Source of the DNA: Melastoma dodecandrum | Taxonomy: Eukaryota; Streptophyta; Magnoliopsida; Myrtales; Melastomataceae | Length of the DNA stretch: 64,000 nucleotides | Reading direction: 5' to 3' | Assembly: GCA_029817715.1 (NCBI GenBank) | Contig: JARUPY010000164.1 | Span: 2,856,001 to 2,920,000 of the forward strand | Shown: positions 23,621-35,099 of the stretch, piece after piece | How the letters are laid out: each line of letters opens with the position of its first letter | Position numbering within the stretch: position 1 is the first letter of the stretch | Notes under the pieces: generated by a model | Seen by the model: only the letters and a program-made list of their open reading frames with translations | Told to the model about the DNA's origin: nothing | The model's database searches: none | Translations under genes and position numbers: made by a program

Positions 23621-24816
23621 GGCCCAAATACCAAGTTTAACGTACAAGCTCGACGGAATTTCACTTTAAAAGTAATTGACCGTAGAAGAAGTAGTCCGCT
23701 GGACTTTATATATTAAATGAACTCTTCTCTTTTTTCGATGTAGGAGGGTTTACACCATTGAAATGCATCCCTGTCAACGGGGATAAACGAAGAAAAAGAA
23801 AAAATTGAACCAAGAGCTTAAAAGGAAAGAAAAAAAGAAAAGAAAAGAGGTTGCTAGAAATGAACATATAGCACGGCATTCCCTAGAGAAAATAACAGAT
23901 GAGGAATCTGATCTTAATCTTATTCAGAAGCCGGGGGAGGGGAGGGAAGCGGCTGACCCCTCCTCGCATTCCTTCCTAGAAAGAGGTCAGAAACTGCCAA
24001 ACCCAGTAGTGTGAAAAGGCATTATTCTCATTCCCTCTCGCTGGAAAAGACACATCATATCAGAAAGAAAAAGAAAAAAAAAAGGTTCAAGACGGAACAT
24101 AATCCCCCCAAAGAGATAAGAAAAGGGATTTCTCTTGGGTCCATCTCCATCTCCATCTCTCCTTTCCCTTCGAATTTCTCCCCAATTTCTGTCATTTTCT
24201 ATATTAACTTTGAATAGCAGGTAAAACCAAAAGCTGGTGGGAAAAAGAAAAAGAAGAGATTATTGCCGGAAAATTGTGTGCTATCGTAGGGAACCGGGCC
24301 GGGGGGTGGGGGGGGGGATCTCATGCTTTATTTAATCAAGTCAAAGAGAGGATCCTTGAACGTGGAGAAAAGCTATTAATTTTTGTCACTTTTGCATTGT
24401 TGTTTTTATGAGACTTTGCTTTGTAATCAAATCACCGTAGAATTCAAAAAACTTCTCATAAAATTGGATCATTAATTATTGTGCAGTATAACATGTAGGA
24501 AGCAAGGCGTGTTCAACGACTACAAACTGCAACAAAAGCAGGACAGAACTGCTTCCTTGCTGTCGATCCGGAGACAAATATTTACCGGGCACGACTGAAC
24601 GAGACCGATCTTAAGACAACACTGACCGCCGAAACGGGACTCTAACCGGAGGTTCCACGAGCATTGAAAACCACATCGCGGACTCCGGTTGAAACCAAAT
24701 TACATACCAAGATACGATACTACCCATTGGACGTGCTCAGGCTAAAAAGACCCAACACCTAAAAGTTGAACCATAAAACAAGAACAGAGGTACAATTCAG
24801 ACAACAGCATTCACAG
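23621..24816. other. Intergenic, with a lysine-rich open frame and a G-run
   Basis: An open frame at 23805-24014 is very rich in Lys/Arg/Glu because of an A/G-rich stretch; no family recognised. At 24297-24317 there is a nearly uninterrupted guanine run. Downstream of about 24500 lies the likely 3' untranslated region of the minus-strand ERF gene. Confidence 0.4.
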
Positions 24817-25731
24817 CTATGCCCAGTCCGGATAATTCGGGAGAGCGAATTGGAAGAAGCTGTTGTTTGTTTTGGGTAATGAATACCCTTCTGCCATCGA
24901 CGATGACTCGCCTGAAAAAATCGGCGAAGAAAACATGTAACCGGGATACGCGTTGTGACTCTGGAAACGGTAGTCGGAATCGTGTTCTCCTTCGATTCCT
25001 GCCCCTGTATGATCAAACTCCATGTCCATGTTAGACCAATCATTGGCATCGATTTTAGATGAACTAAAGCAGGGGTCCCCTGTTTTCTCCTGTTTGTCAG
25101 GATCGGTGGCCAAGCTCTGGCAGATTGCCTGAAGTTTGGCATCGATGGACGAATGGAGGGGATTGAATTCATCGGACTGGGAATGCTGATATCTTAGGTG
25201 AGGGAAATTCAGCCTCGCAAACTCCCCCCTGTGCTTGTACGCAGCCCTGTCATAAGCGAGGGCAGCCTCCTCCGCAGTGTCGAAGGTGCCGAGCCAGAGC
25301 CTAGTTCGGTTCTTGGGAAGTCTGATCTCAGCCACCCATTTCCCCCAGTGCCTCTGCCTGACGCCCCGATACAACTTGTTGGCTCTCGAGGAATCCCCTA
25401 CATGAATCTCCAAATCTCGGATCGGGCGGCCATCAGCCACATCCACCACCACCTGCCGCTGCTCGTGTTGATGCTGGAGCTCCTCTTGGATCCTCAGGAT
25501 TTGAGCAGGGGTGAGGCGGTTGAGGCCGATCGAATCGTGCCCGTCAAAGCCAGGGAGGAACTCATCCAAAGGGCAGCTGACATGCCTTGCCGATGGTGGG
25601 GAGGTTGGCGGGGTGGAAGCGCTCTCCATAAAAGGTTCAAGCGCTTTCGTAAGTTCCTCGTTGAATGGATCGGAAAAAATCCGGGCCGAGGTGCCACCGC
25701 AACTACTGTACAAATCAACAGCCCCTAACAT
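24817..25731 (-). CDS. RAP2-4-like AP2/ERF transcription factor (DREB A-6 subgroup)
   Basis: Encodes 304 residues in one exon, typical for this family. The single AP2 DNA-binding domain spans residues ~120-177 ([39 protein letters not shown]). It has Val at domain position 14 and Leu at 19, the pattern of the A-6 DREB subgroup. The N-terminal motif [17 protein letters not shown] (19-35), the [13 protein letters not shown] segment (73-85) and the downstream [18 protein letters not shown] block are shared with RAP2-4-like proteins. The acidic/Ser C-terminus is a likely activation region. It should act in the nucleus on GCC/DRE-type promoters in drought, light or wounding responses (family knowledge). 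Odd point: [10 protein letters not shown] has His where Leu is usual. No breaks; a TATA box lies ~410 bases upstream. Confidence 0.95.
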   Translation of the reverse strand: MLGAVDLYSSCGGTSARIFSDPFNEELTKALEPFMESASTPPTSPPSARHVSCPLDEFLPGFDGHDSIGLNRLTPAQILRIQEELQHQHEQRQVVVDVADGRPIRDLEIHVGDSSRANKLYRGVRQRHWGKWVAEIRLPKNRTRLWLGTFDTAEEAALAYDRAAYKHRGEFARLNFPHLRYQHSQSDEFNPLHSSIDAKLQAICQSLATDPDKQEKTGDPCFSSSKIDANDWSNMDMEFDHTGAGIEGEHDSDYRFQSHNAYPGYMFSSPIFSGESSSMAEGYSLPKTNNSFFQFALPNYPDWA

Positions 25732-26137
25732 CTGATCACACTAGTTGTACTTGTAAAAAAAAAGTTCAGGTATGATAACAATTGCCTGTTACTTGAGAAC
25801 AACAGCAAAAAGAGAATCAAGAAGAAACTAGCAAAAGAGGGAGGAGTTTGTAAGTTAAAACGAAGGACCTCCCCCCTTGGATATGACCCAAAAGCCAAAA
25901 AAAAAAAAATGGGAAAAGGGAAATAGGAGCAGGATGAAAACAGAAGACCTCCCTTTCCCTCTCCTGGCCTGGCCAGGCTTCAAAAAAACTAAACAAAGAA
26001 ACCCGAAAAAAAAAAGCAAGAAGAAGAAGAAGAAGAAGATGATGCTGACAGGGAGGAGAGGAGGAGGAAGGAGTGAAGGATCGATCTCTCACCTCTCACC
26101 GTGTGTTTTCCTCAATCTTTTTCCTTCATATCATCAG

Positions 26138-26150
26138 TTTATATAAATAG
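26138..26150 (-). promoter_or_regulatory. TATA box and pyrimidine-rich leader of the ERF gene
   Basis: The minus strand reads CTATTTATATAAA about 407 bases upstream of the ERF start codon. This predicts transcription from about 26115 and a ~380-base leader. The leader contains a CTT trinucleotide run (26016-26040 on the plus strand as AAG repeats). Confidence 0.6.
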
Positions 26151-26159
26151 AGACATTTT

Positions 26160-28935
26160 AATGACCCCCCAACCACAGCAGCGTGTAGTTTCTTTGGGCG
26201 AGAATAATGTCAATGGATACATTACCCCCCCTCCTTTCTTACCTTCTTATCTTACGTAAACCTTTCAGAGGTTTCTTTTTTTAAAAAAAAAAAAAAAGAT
26301 AAAAGTTTTAGTTTTTGACCACTGCATGTATGTGCTTTGTCCATTTCGAAATACACCTTTAGCCCTCCCTAAATGACCACTTCCCCACCCCACAGATGGC
26401 CAGTTGCACCGCTGCGAGGCTGATATTCATCATGGAAAAATAAATCCTAATGAAATTAGCCATGAGAATATGATTTCTTCGTAAATTACGTAAACCCGTT
26501 TTTTGGCGATAAAGGTCGTTTATCCTATCCTTATTCTTCTATTCTAGCTACGTCGAATTTAACCCGACAAATCTTCCAATGCTTTTAGGCATTTTTTGTG
26601 GATTCAGAAAAAAAAAGGAATAACACCAAAAAAGAAAATGAAAGGCGAGAGAAATTTATGATTATAGATGAAGCATCGAACACACTGAAATAGATGGTCA
26701 TTAAAGAAGGAAACACAGAGTTGTGTAATTAGGTGAAAATTTTTACTTAATAGATTTCATGACAACTAAAACTACCATATTTAGTTTTCCCTATAAATAG
26801 ATAAGCGTGTAATTATTTGAAAGAAAAAAACTATTTTACGGTCTAAGCACTTAAACTCTACAAATATTCATCCGATAGCAGTTATACAGAAGATTTCATC
26901 TATTATACGAAAGGTCGTCGACAGTATAGAACCACTACTTTCACGTTCTCCTTTTTTATTCAATCCTCTCACACGTAACAACTAAATTATTATGACATTT
27001 TTTAGTATAATCGAAATTAATTTTGATTTGGAAATATGTAAATTAATAATTTATTTAGTGTAGGTCCATTTAGTTACACGTAAATCAAACCGGACTGGCC
27101 GTCTATTTCTTTCTTCTCCCGTTTTTTTTCCCTTCCTTGTCCGTCACCGCGCCCACACGACACTTCAATTAATTTCTTGGAAGTTTTCCGGCTTTCTTTA
27201 TATCTTTTAGTTTTCGTGTTGGGGAATTAAGGTAGCATTACGTTCCCACACGTTCCAATAAATAATATGAGAAAGAAAGAAAAAGACTGTCTCTCACGGC
27301 ATTGGATTTCAGTCGGGCTCCACAAGAACTACCTTTTCCGAAAACTAATAAAGAAATCTATTAATGAAAAAGTTTCCAAGAGGGTGGTCGGTTTGATAAA
27401 TACCCATCAGATCAAATCACTGTACAATTTGAAAAAAAAAAAACTAAACAAAAATGAACGGAACGACATCTGTGTTCACGTCTTTTTGGGGGGTGATGTC
27501 GGTCAGCGCCACCAATCTCAACTTAACTTACCGGCGACAACCAGACAGCCACGAGGGATATCCGAGTGTTTAACCTTGCAAAATTTTCAGTGAATGTCCA
27601 GGAGAAGGGCACTAGGCTTTCAGTCTTGGATTCCGCAGCTCGGTGGAAATTCCTAAATCTGTCTTCTTGACGGGCTTACGAGGGAAAATTTCCATAACCT
27701 TAGTCCTGGCTTGATCAAATTCACAAGCACGGCTTTTGTATTGTCCGAAAATTTCAAGTCACGTTTTCAAATAGCGTAATTGAGGAAAAAATTCGTGAAA
27801 CATACAGAAAATAAGACTTTAAGGTCCACTTTCTCAAAAATATTTTTTAAAAGTCAAAATTTATAAATTCAATTTACTTATTAAACATATCGAATTTTAT
27901 AAATTCGATTTTTACGCTTAGAAATTTCAAAACTATTTTATTTTATAAATTTTTTCTCTGACTACGTCACAATGAAGAAAGCCTGACACGTGTCCCATCC
28001 GGCCATATCCGATGATGTCGGCACTAATCGGCCCATATATTTGGGGCCGTGGTCCGGGCTAAAATCCATTCACTCACAGGATGGGCCGGTTCTCAGCCCA
28101 ACCATCTGGGTCGGGTCAACTGGACCCAATTCCCCCGACCGGGCCATACTATCACATCGTCTCGCCCAATGCGAAACTTCCATCACAGGAATAACCAGCT
28201 CACACGATTCTACTCGACCTGGTGGTGGTGGTGTTTTCGTGGGATACATAGGCCCCGGTGTCTTCAACTGGCCACTACTATAATTGGAATGTTTTTTTTT
28301 GTTGTTGTTGTTGTAACTCTTATACTAGAATCGAAGATCATTAATTATTAACAAGCCTCAACCACATTCACGGCAACGATCTTCTTTCATATTACGACCT
28401 CTGTCAGGAAAGCAAAAACTGCAATGTACGCAACCTCCCTCCCTACTCCTCAGATCAGGTATTAATTCTCCTCCAAATAAATGCATGTTTCACAATGTCC
28501 TCGACATCTATTTGTTGTCCCCTATTCATTTGACGTCGTGGGATTCTATGGTTAAGAGGGAGGGGCGTATCATTGGCATGATATTACTGCTTCGACAAAC
28601 GGTAGAGGAATGAATGGCTTGCTGAAGAAAGGTAAAGATTCCCAGACGTAATCAGCTCAGCCGGACATATGCAAAGTCATTTAGTAGAAGAACAAACGAA
28701 AGTACTGTCAAACATATTGCACTATGTTTCCTGACCATTCGATGGCTTCCTCGCATCAGCTTCTTTCAGGGATGAATTTGGCCTTCCCATTTTTCGTTGG
28801 CTGGCTTGACAGAAAGATCCAACATCCAACCACCATGTAGTTGATAGTACACAGAATAACATTTTTGGGGTTATCAATGTTGTAGGCACTGGGGAGAGAT
28901 GCGATATCGTACCGGTGCTGTTTTTAAAGAGTTTT
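26160..28935. other. AT-rich intergenic region
   Basis: No gene recognised on either strand. It contains poly-A/T tracts (26278-26298, 27429-27441) and short AT-rich near-palindromes around 27840-27950. The open frame at 27267-27593 is Lys/Asn-rich and looks like AT-rich chance. The proximal 26160-27250 part is presumably the ERF promoter. Confidence 0.5.
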
Positions 28936-29105
28936 TGTTAGAATGTATTTAGACATAATGGTAGAAATGTATATAGACAAAAAGAAGGTTAGGTTCATAG
29001 TTTAGATATTTACTATACTTAGATATTTACCTTTACCTTATATATATCTTGTATATGTGAATATTGAAAATAGAGATTGTATTTTTTTCCAAATACTTTT
29101 GTTCA
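28936..29105 (+). repeat. 5' LTR of the copia element
   Basis: 170 bp, TG...CA. It contains TTATATATATCTTGTATATG, a plausible TATA region, near 29039. Differs from the 3' LTR at four positions. Confidence 0.95.
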
Positions 29106-29117
29106 TGGTATCAGAGC
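29106..29117 (+). other. Primer-binding site (initiator Met tRNA) of the copia element
   Basis: TGGTATCAGAGC directly after the 5' LTR is the standard initiator-Met tRNA primer site of plant copia elements. Confidence 0.95.
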
Positions 29118-29290
29118 ACTAGGGATCTGATTCTTTAGCCTGCTACCCCTACCAGGTACCTGTTATCTGCTGCATCTGCTGGTACTTGTTATCTGCTGCC
29201 CCTACCGTGTTTGTTATCTGTTGCCCCTGCCGTGTTACCTGCTGCCCCCCCTGGCACCTTTTGCTATCCAAAAATCTGTGATTACTCGGA

Positions 29291-32200
29291 ATGGCGGATG
29301 CAAAATCCTCGGGTTTAATGATGCAAAATCTGAAGGCTACCACCATCAAGTTGGATGGTAGAAATTATTTGGTGTGGGCTCAATCGTTTCGTCTCTTTCT
29401 CACTGCCCAGAGGAAACTGCGACATATCACAGATGATCCACCGGCAATTGATGATAAATCATATGAAGATTGGATTGTTGCAGATTCTTGCGTTATGACA
29501 TGGATACTCAACAGTATGAATGAGATCATATCTCCAAGCGTGGTATTCTTAACCTCTGCCAAACAAATATGGGAGTCACTGAAGGAGATGTATGGCCATG
29601 AGAAGAATATTTCTCGCGTGTACGAATTGTACGAGCAATTGTTTGCCCTTCACCAATGCGACCAATCTCTCACGGAGTTTTATGCTGCCCTTCGTGGAAT
29701 ACTGGATGAGCTTGATCTTCATCAGCCGATTGTTCTTAATGCTCAAACTTTGCGAGAGTATCGGGAAGGACTGGCTGTATCTAAGTTTCTGTCGGGTGTA
29801 AATCCTGAAATAGCTGCACAAATTCGTGGATCGGTGTTAGGAAGCGACTCAATTCCAACCTTGGCTACAACCTACTCACGAGCACTACGCATCTCCACTA
29901 GATCTAATCCTCCTGACTCAGCATCTGCGTTATCTGCTGTTGGACGAGGCCGTGGTCGTGGTCAGGGACGCGGTCGTGGAAGGTCTCAACCTTTCCTTTC
30001 TAGCCAACCTTGTGTACATTGTGGCAGAGTGGGGCACCTTTCTGAGAAATGCTGGCGGAAGTTTGGAAAACCTGATTGGGCACTAGTACTTGAAACCCCG
30101 GCTTCAACCTCTGTCACCAGCACACCGCCAAATGCTTCATTAACGGTGGTGTCAGAAACCGCCAACCAGGGTAACTCTTCTGACTCGTCTATCCCTGTAG
30201 CTTTGCATGTAGGAAAGGACGTATTGCCTCCTCCTAGTTCCTGGAATCTTGATTCCGGTGCGTCTTTTCATATCACTGGTTCTTCACGTTTCCTATCTCA
30301 TATAGGCCCTTCTTCTCAGTCAAATGTTATTGTGCCTAATGGACAATCTTGTCCTGTTAAAGGTTCTGGTACTACTTTTCTCACATCATCAATATCACTA
30401 CCTGATGTTCTCCTTATACCCAATTTTCCAGTCAATTTGATTTCTGTGAGTCAACTCACCAAAAGTGTCAATTGTTCCCTTACATTCTATCCTTCTCATT
30501 GTGTGTTGCAGGATCTCCAGAGTGGGAAGACGATTGGTTCGGGTATTGAACACGATGGTCTATATTATTTTGGTTGTTCTTCCTCGTCAGCTTTAACTTC
30601 TACTCATATATCGTCTTCTATTTTATGGCACCAACGTTTGGGTCATCCTTCCTTTCATAATCTTTCCCGTGTTTTGGGGGATTCCGTTCAACTTTCTAAG
30701 TTTTCTTGCGAGTCATGTTAGTTGGGAAAGCATCATCGTTCTTCTTTTCCGTCTCGTTTTCAGTCCAACAGTACTTCTCCTTTTGAGTTAGTACATTCAG
30801 ACATTTGAGGTCCATATAAATATAAATCTATCCAGGGATACCGTTACTTTACTAATTTTATTGATGATTTTACTTGCGTCACCTGGGTTTATCTTCTACG
30901 TGATAGGAGTCAAGTGCCTGATGTACTACGTCAATTTTATAATGAAATCAAAAATCAATTTGCTGTTTCTATTAAGGTGTTACGTACCGACAATGCACTA
31001 GAATACGTGCAGACTGATATTTCTTCATTTTGTTCGGCACATGGTACCCTTCATCAAACCACTTGCCCGTATACTTCTCAACAAAATGGAGTAGCTGAAC
31101 GCAAACATCGACATTTGTTAGATGTTGCACGCACTATCTTGGTTCAAATGCATGTTCCGCGTTACCTTTGGGGTGGTGCGATTCTCACTGCTTGTCATCT
31201 TATTAACCGCATGCCTTCTTCAGTGTTACATGGTCGTATTCCTCTGCAATGTCTTTTTCCATCAAAACCTCTGTTTTCAATTCTACCTCGTGTTTTTGGT
31301 TGTGTCTGCTTTGTTCATGATTGTCGCCCAGGAATGGACAAATTAGCTCCTCGGGCAGTCAAATGTGTGTTTGTGGGGTACTCGCGCACTAAAAAAGGTT
31401 ATAAATGTTTCGATCCATCTTCGAATCGATACTTTGTTTCTACTGATGTCATATTTTTTGAAGCTCAACCATATTTCATGCCGTCCCCCGTAAAAGATAT
31501 TCCTCACGTCCCTCTCCCAGTGCCATGTTCCCCTCCATTAGTTCCTCCGATGCTTGACTCTTCTACTCATTTGGCACCAGTGTCTCCACCACTACGCGTT
31601 TATACGCGTCGTTCACAGACTCAGCCGTGTTCAGTACCCCAACTGATACTTCTACTTTGGCTGATCCGTCCAACACATTAGTGCCAGGACCACCTTCTGA
31701 CCTTGATCTTCCCATTGCTCTACGTAAAGGTAAACGTTCCACTCAACATCCCATTTCTAACTACATCTCTTATGACCGTCTCTCCACCTCCTCGAAATCG
31801 TTTGCCTTGTCCTTGTCTACCGCATCTATTCCAAGGAACTATGAGGAAGCTCTTCAATATCCTGCATGGAATGCTGCTATGGATGAAGAGGTGAGTGCTT
31901 TGGTTTCACGGGAAACATGGCAGTTGGTACACCCCCCTTCAGGAGTTGACATTGTTGGATGTCGGTGGGTCTTCACTATGAAATATAAACCTGATGGTAC
32001 TGTTGATCGCCACAAAGCCCGTCTTGCGGCCAAAGGGTATTCTCAAACTTATGGCATTGATTATATGGAGACATTCTCTCCGACTGCCCGTCTTGATTCC
32101 ATTCGTATTTTGTTCTCTATTGCTATCAATTTGCAATGGTCTATGCTACAGTTGAATGTTAAGAATGCTTTTCTTTATGGAGATCTTCTGGAGGATGTGT

Positions 32201-33360
32201 ACATGGAGCAACCTCCTGGGTATGTTGCTCAGGGGGAGATGGTGTGCAAGCTTCGCAAGGCTATATATGGATTGAAACAAAGTCCTCGAGCCTGGTTTCA
32301 AAAGTTTAGCAGTGCTGTGGAATCGATTGGCTTTAAGCCTTGTTCCTCTGATCATTCTGTGTTTGTGAAGTCTGGTACTAATGGCTTAGTTATTCTGGTG
32401 GTTTATATAGATGATATTCTGCTAACAGGAAGTGACAATACTGAGATTCTTCAAACACGAGACTTTCTTCAATCCCAGTTTGTTACTAAAGATTTGGGGA
32501 AACCAAAATATTTCCTTGGCGTGGAGTTATTACATAACAAGAATGGTGTTGTGTTGTCACAGCGAAAATATGCACTTGATCTGTTGAAGGAGACGGGTCT
32601 CATTGACTGCAAACCCGAGCTCACCCCAATTGAATCCAGTCCAGAGCTGTGGGATGATTCTTCAGAGTTACTTGAGGATGTGGGCAGATATCGGAGGTTA
32701 GTTGGCAAACACATATACTTGACAGTCACACGTCCGGATATCACCTTTGCTGTAAGTGTTGTTAGTCAATTTATGCAAAACCCTCGAAAGATCCACTGGA
32801 AGGCTGCAATCCGTATTCTAAATTACATCAAGAGCTCTCCAGGAAAAGGTTTGCTTTACAAAAATCATGGGCATTTGAAAGTGGAAGGATATTCAGATTC
32901 AGGATATGCAGGAGATAAGGCGGATCGTCGTTCAATGACTGGGTATTGCACATTTATTGGTGGTAATTTGGTAACTTGGAGAAGTAAAAAGCAAAATGTT
33001 GTGTCCAGATCAAGTGCAGAAGCGGAGTATCGTGCAATGGCTCACACTGCATGTGAGTTGTTATGGGTCAAGAATCTTCTGAGTGAACTTGTTTTTTCTG
33101 TACCTACGCCCATGCGAATGTGGTGTGATAATCAGTCAGCGATTTATATTGCCAAAAATCCAGTATTTCATGAGAGGACGAAACATGTGGAGGTAGATTG
33201 TCATTTTGTTCGGGATATGGTGATGAATGGAACTATTGAGACGCCTTTTGTTCGGTCAGGAGAACAATTAGCGGATATTTTCACCAAAGGGTTGATATCA
33301 GGGGTATTCACCGAGTTATGTAACAAGCTTGGCATATATGATGTATATGCTCCAGCTTGA
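29291..33360 (+). pseudogene. Copia gag-pol polyprotein, three lesions
   Basis: Gag opens with a UBN2-like region. A CCHC zinc knuckle (CVHCGRVGHLSEKC) is followed by the aspartic protease (LDSGASFHITG), the pre-integrase motif (LWHQRLGHPSFHNL), the integrase core (TSQQNGVAERKHRHLLDVAR), reverse transcriptase with YIDDILL, and RNase H (VVSRSSAEAEYRAMAHTA). Lesions: TAG at 30719-30721 and TGA at 30806-30808 (in the usual SDIWGP motif, so Trp to stop) between the pre-integrase motif and the integrase core, and a single-base frameshift between about 31620 and 31640 before the reverse transcriptase. From 31627 the frame is open to the TGA at 33358. The element cannot make its own full polyprotein. 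Confidence 0.95.
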
Positions 33361-33367
33361 GAGGGAG

Positions 33368-33537
33368 TGTTAGAATGTATCTAGACATAATGGTAGAAAT
33401 GTATCTAGACAAAAAGAAGGTTAGGTTCATAGTTTAGATATTTACCATACTTAGATATTTACCTTTACCCTATATATATCTTGTATATGTGAATATTGAA
33501 AATAGAGATTGTATTTTTTTCCAAATACTTTTGTTCA
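33368..33537 (+). repeat. 3' LTR of the copia element
   Basis: 170 bp copy of 28936-29105 with four substitutions, followed by the target duplication GTTTT. Confidence 0.95.
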
Positions 33538-33646
33538 GTTTTGTTGACCGGACTCTTATCTTCACTGGTTAGCTCGAACGCTTAATAATGGTGATGATCA
33601 CTGTCGTCGTCCTCGTTCTAAATGTATGCGGCAAAGACATATTTCA

Positions 33647-34509
33647 GGACGCGGCTAACGTGCCGTTAACGACACGTTACGTGAGTTGTACTAATTTCGA
33701 CCCAAAATTAGTACAATGTACTAAATCGATTAGTACATTTTGAAATTACTAATAATGTACTAACACTGTAGTTAGTACAGTGTACTAAGTGGAACTGTTC
33801 TTGTACTAGTAATGATTAGTACAATGTACTAATGGGAACTGTTCTTGTACTAGTAATGTACAAGTGTACTAGTTGGTACGAAACAGGAACAGTAATCGTT
33901 AGTACACTGTACATATGTACAGTGTACTAGTTGGTACGAAACAGGAACAGTAATCGTTAGTACACTGTACATATGTACAGTGTACTAGTGTACTAGTTGG
34001 TACGAAACATGAACAGTGACTATTAGTACAGTGTACATATGTACAGTGTACTAGTGTACTAGTTGGTACGAAACAGGAACAGTGACTATTAGTACAGTGT
34101 ACTAGTGTACTAGTTGGTACGAAACAGGAACAGTGACTATTAGTACAGTGTACATATGTACAGTGTACTAGTGTACTAGTTGGTACGAAACAGGAACAGT
34201 AAAGTTTAGTACAATGTACATATGTACACTGTACTAGTGTACTAGTTGGTACGAAACAGGAACAGTGACTATTAGTACAATGTACATATGTACACTGTAC
34301 TAGTGTACTAGTTGGTACGAAACAGGAACAGTAAAGTTTAGTACAGTGTACATATGTACAGTGTACTAGTGTACTAGTTGGTACGAAACAGGAACAGTGA
34401 CTATTAGTACAATGTACATATGTACACTGTACTAGTGTACTAGTTGGTACGAAACTTGAACAGTGACGATTAGTACAGTGTACATGTACACTGTACTAGT
34501 GTACTAGTA
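33647..34509 (+). repeat. Left terminal inverted repeat of MULE-2
   Basis: Begins GGACGCGGCT then a 22-bp palindrome with one mismatch (33657-33678). From ~33840 it is a tandem repeat of ~66-bp units built from GTTGGTACGAAACAGGAACA and the self-complementary block GTGTACATATGTACAC. Just inside (34510-34590) a segment is the reverse complement of the outer part near 33735-33790, so the arm folds back on itself. Confidence 0.88.
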
Positions 34510-35099
34510 AAAAAATAGTTAGTTGTAGTACAATGTACTAACTACAGTATTAGTACATTACTAATAATTGAAAAATGTACTAACAGGGTCTGTTTACTCC
34601 TTCCGTGCCTCATTCCGAACCTGCCGTGATAGTGATATTATCAATTTGCCCCTAACGACGGCTTCCATACTAAAAGCTTTTTTTCTTCTTCTTTCATGGC
34701 CACACAGCATCATCCCCCATGGCTGGCTGGTATGTTGAGGGTTCAACGACGAGATTATGATAGACGGTTTTCACCCGGTAAGTTAATGCCTGGCCGAGAT
34801 TAATATGGAAGCTCTTCACCCGGGAAGTTAATGCGATCAATCAGATGACGTCCCCCCATGTTCTTTGGAAGTGGTTGGTGAGGGAATATTAAAGTTTAAA
34901 CTCCTGGGGTTGGATAAGATCGTCTTTCGTAGTGCAGTAACTCCCCGTTGTGCAGTAACTTCCGGTTGGTTTTGCCTTTGATCGTAAATTTTTGGTTTGA
35001 TTGGTTTTGCGTTTGATGCAGAAACCCTTGGTAACCTCAAAAAAACGTGCAGGCGGCTGATCCTGTGGCCGGGCAATATTGGCTTGGGGTTTTCCAGAT
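34510..35099 (+). other. MULE-2 transposase leader
   Basis: Non-coding, presumably promoter and 5' leader. It contains a possible acceptor TTTTCCAG at ~35097 just before the transposase ATG, and another GATGCAG at ~35021. Confidence 0.5.

Larger units (their letters stand above)
28936..33537 (+). mobile_element. Complete Ty1/copia LTR retrotransposon (4.6 kb)
   Basis: Two 170-bp LTRs (TGTTAG...GTTCA) flank a 4.26-kb interior, with a perfect 5-bp target duplication GTTTT at 28931-28935 and 33538-33542. The initiator-tRNA-Met primer site follows the left LTR and a polypurine tract (GAGAGGGAG, 33359-33367) precedes the right one. I count 4 mismatches between the LTRs, about 97.6% identity, so the insertion is recent. 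The domain order gag, protease, integrase, RT, RNase H is copia-type. Confidence 0.97.

Noticed and set aside
24297..24317. Guanine run as a regulatory quadruplex
   Set aside because: Quadruplex formation is possible, but nothing ties it to a promoter or transcript, and long homopolymers are also prone to sequencing error.
25198..25728. 176-codon plus-strand open frame
   Set aside because: Antisense shadow of the AP2/ERF gene.
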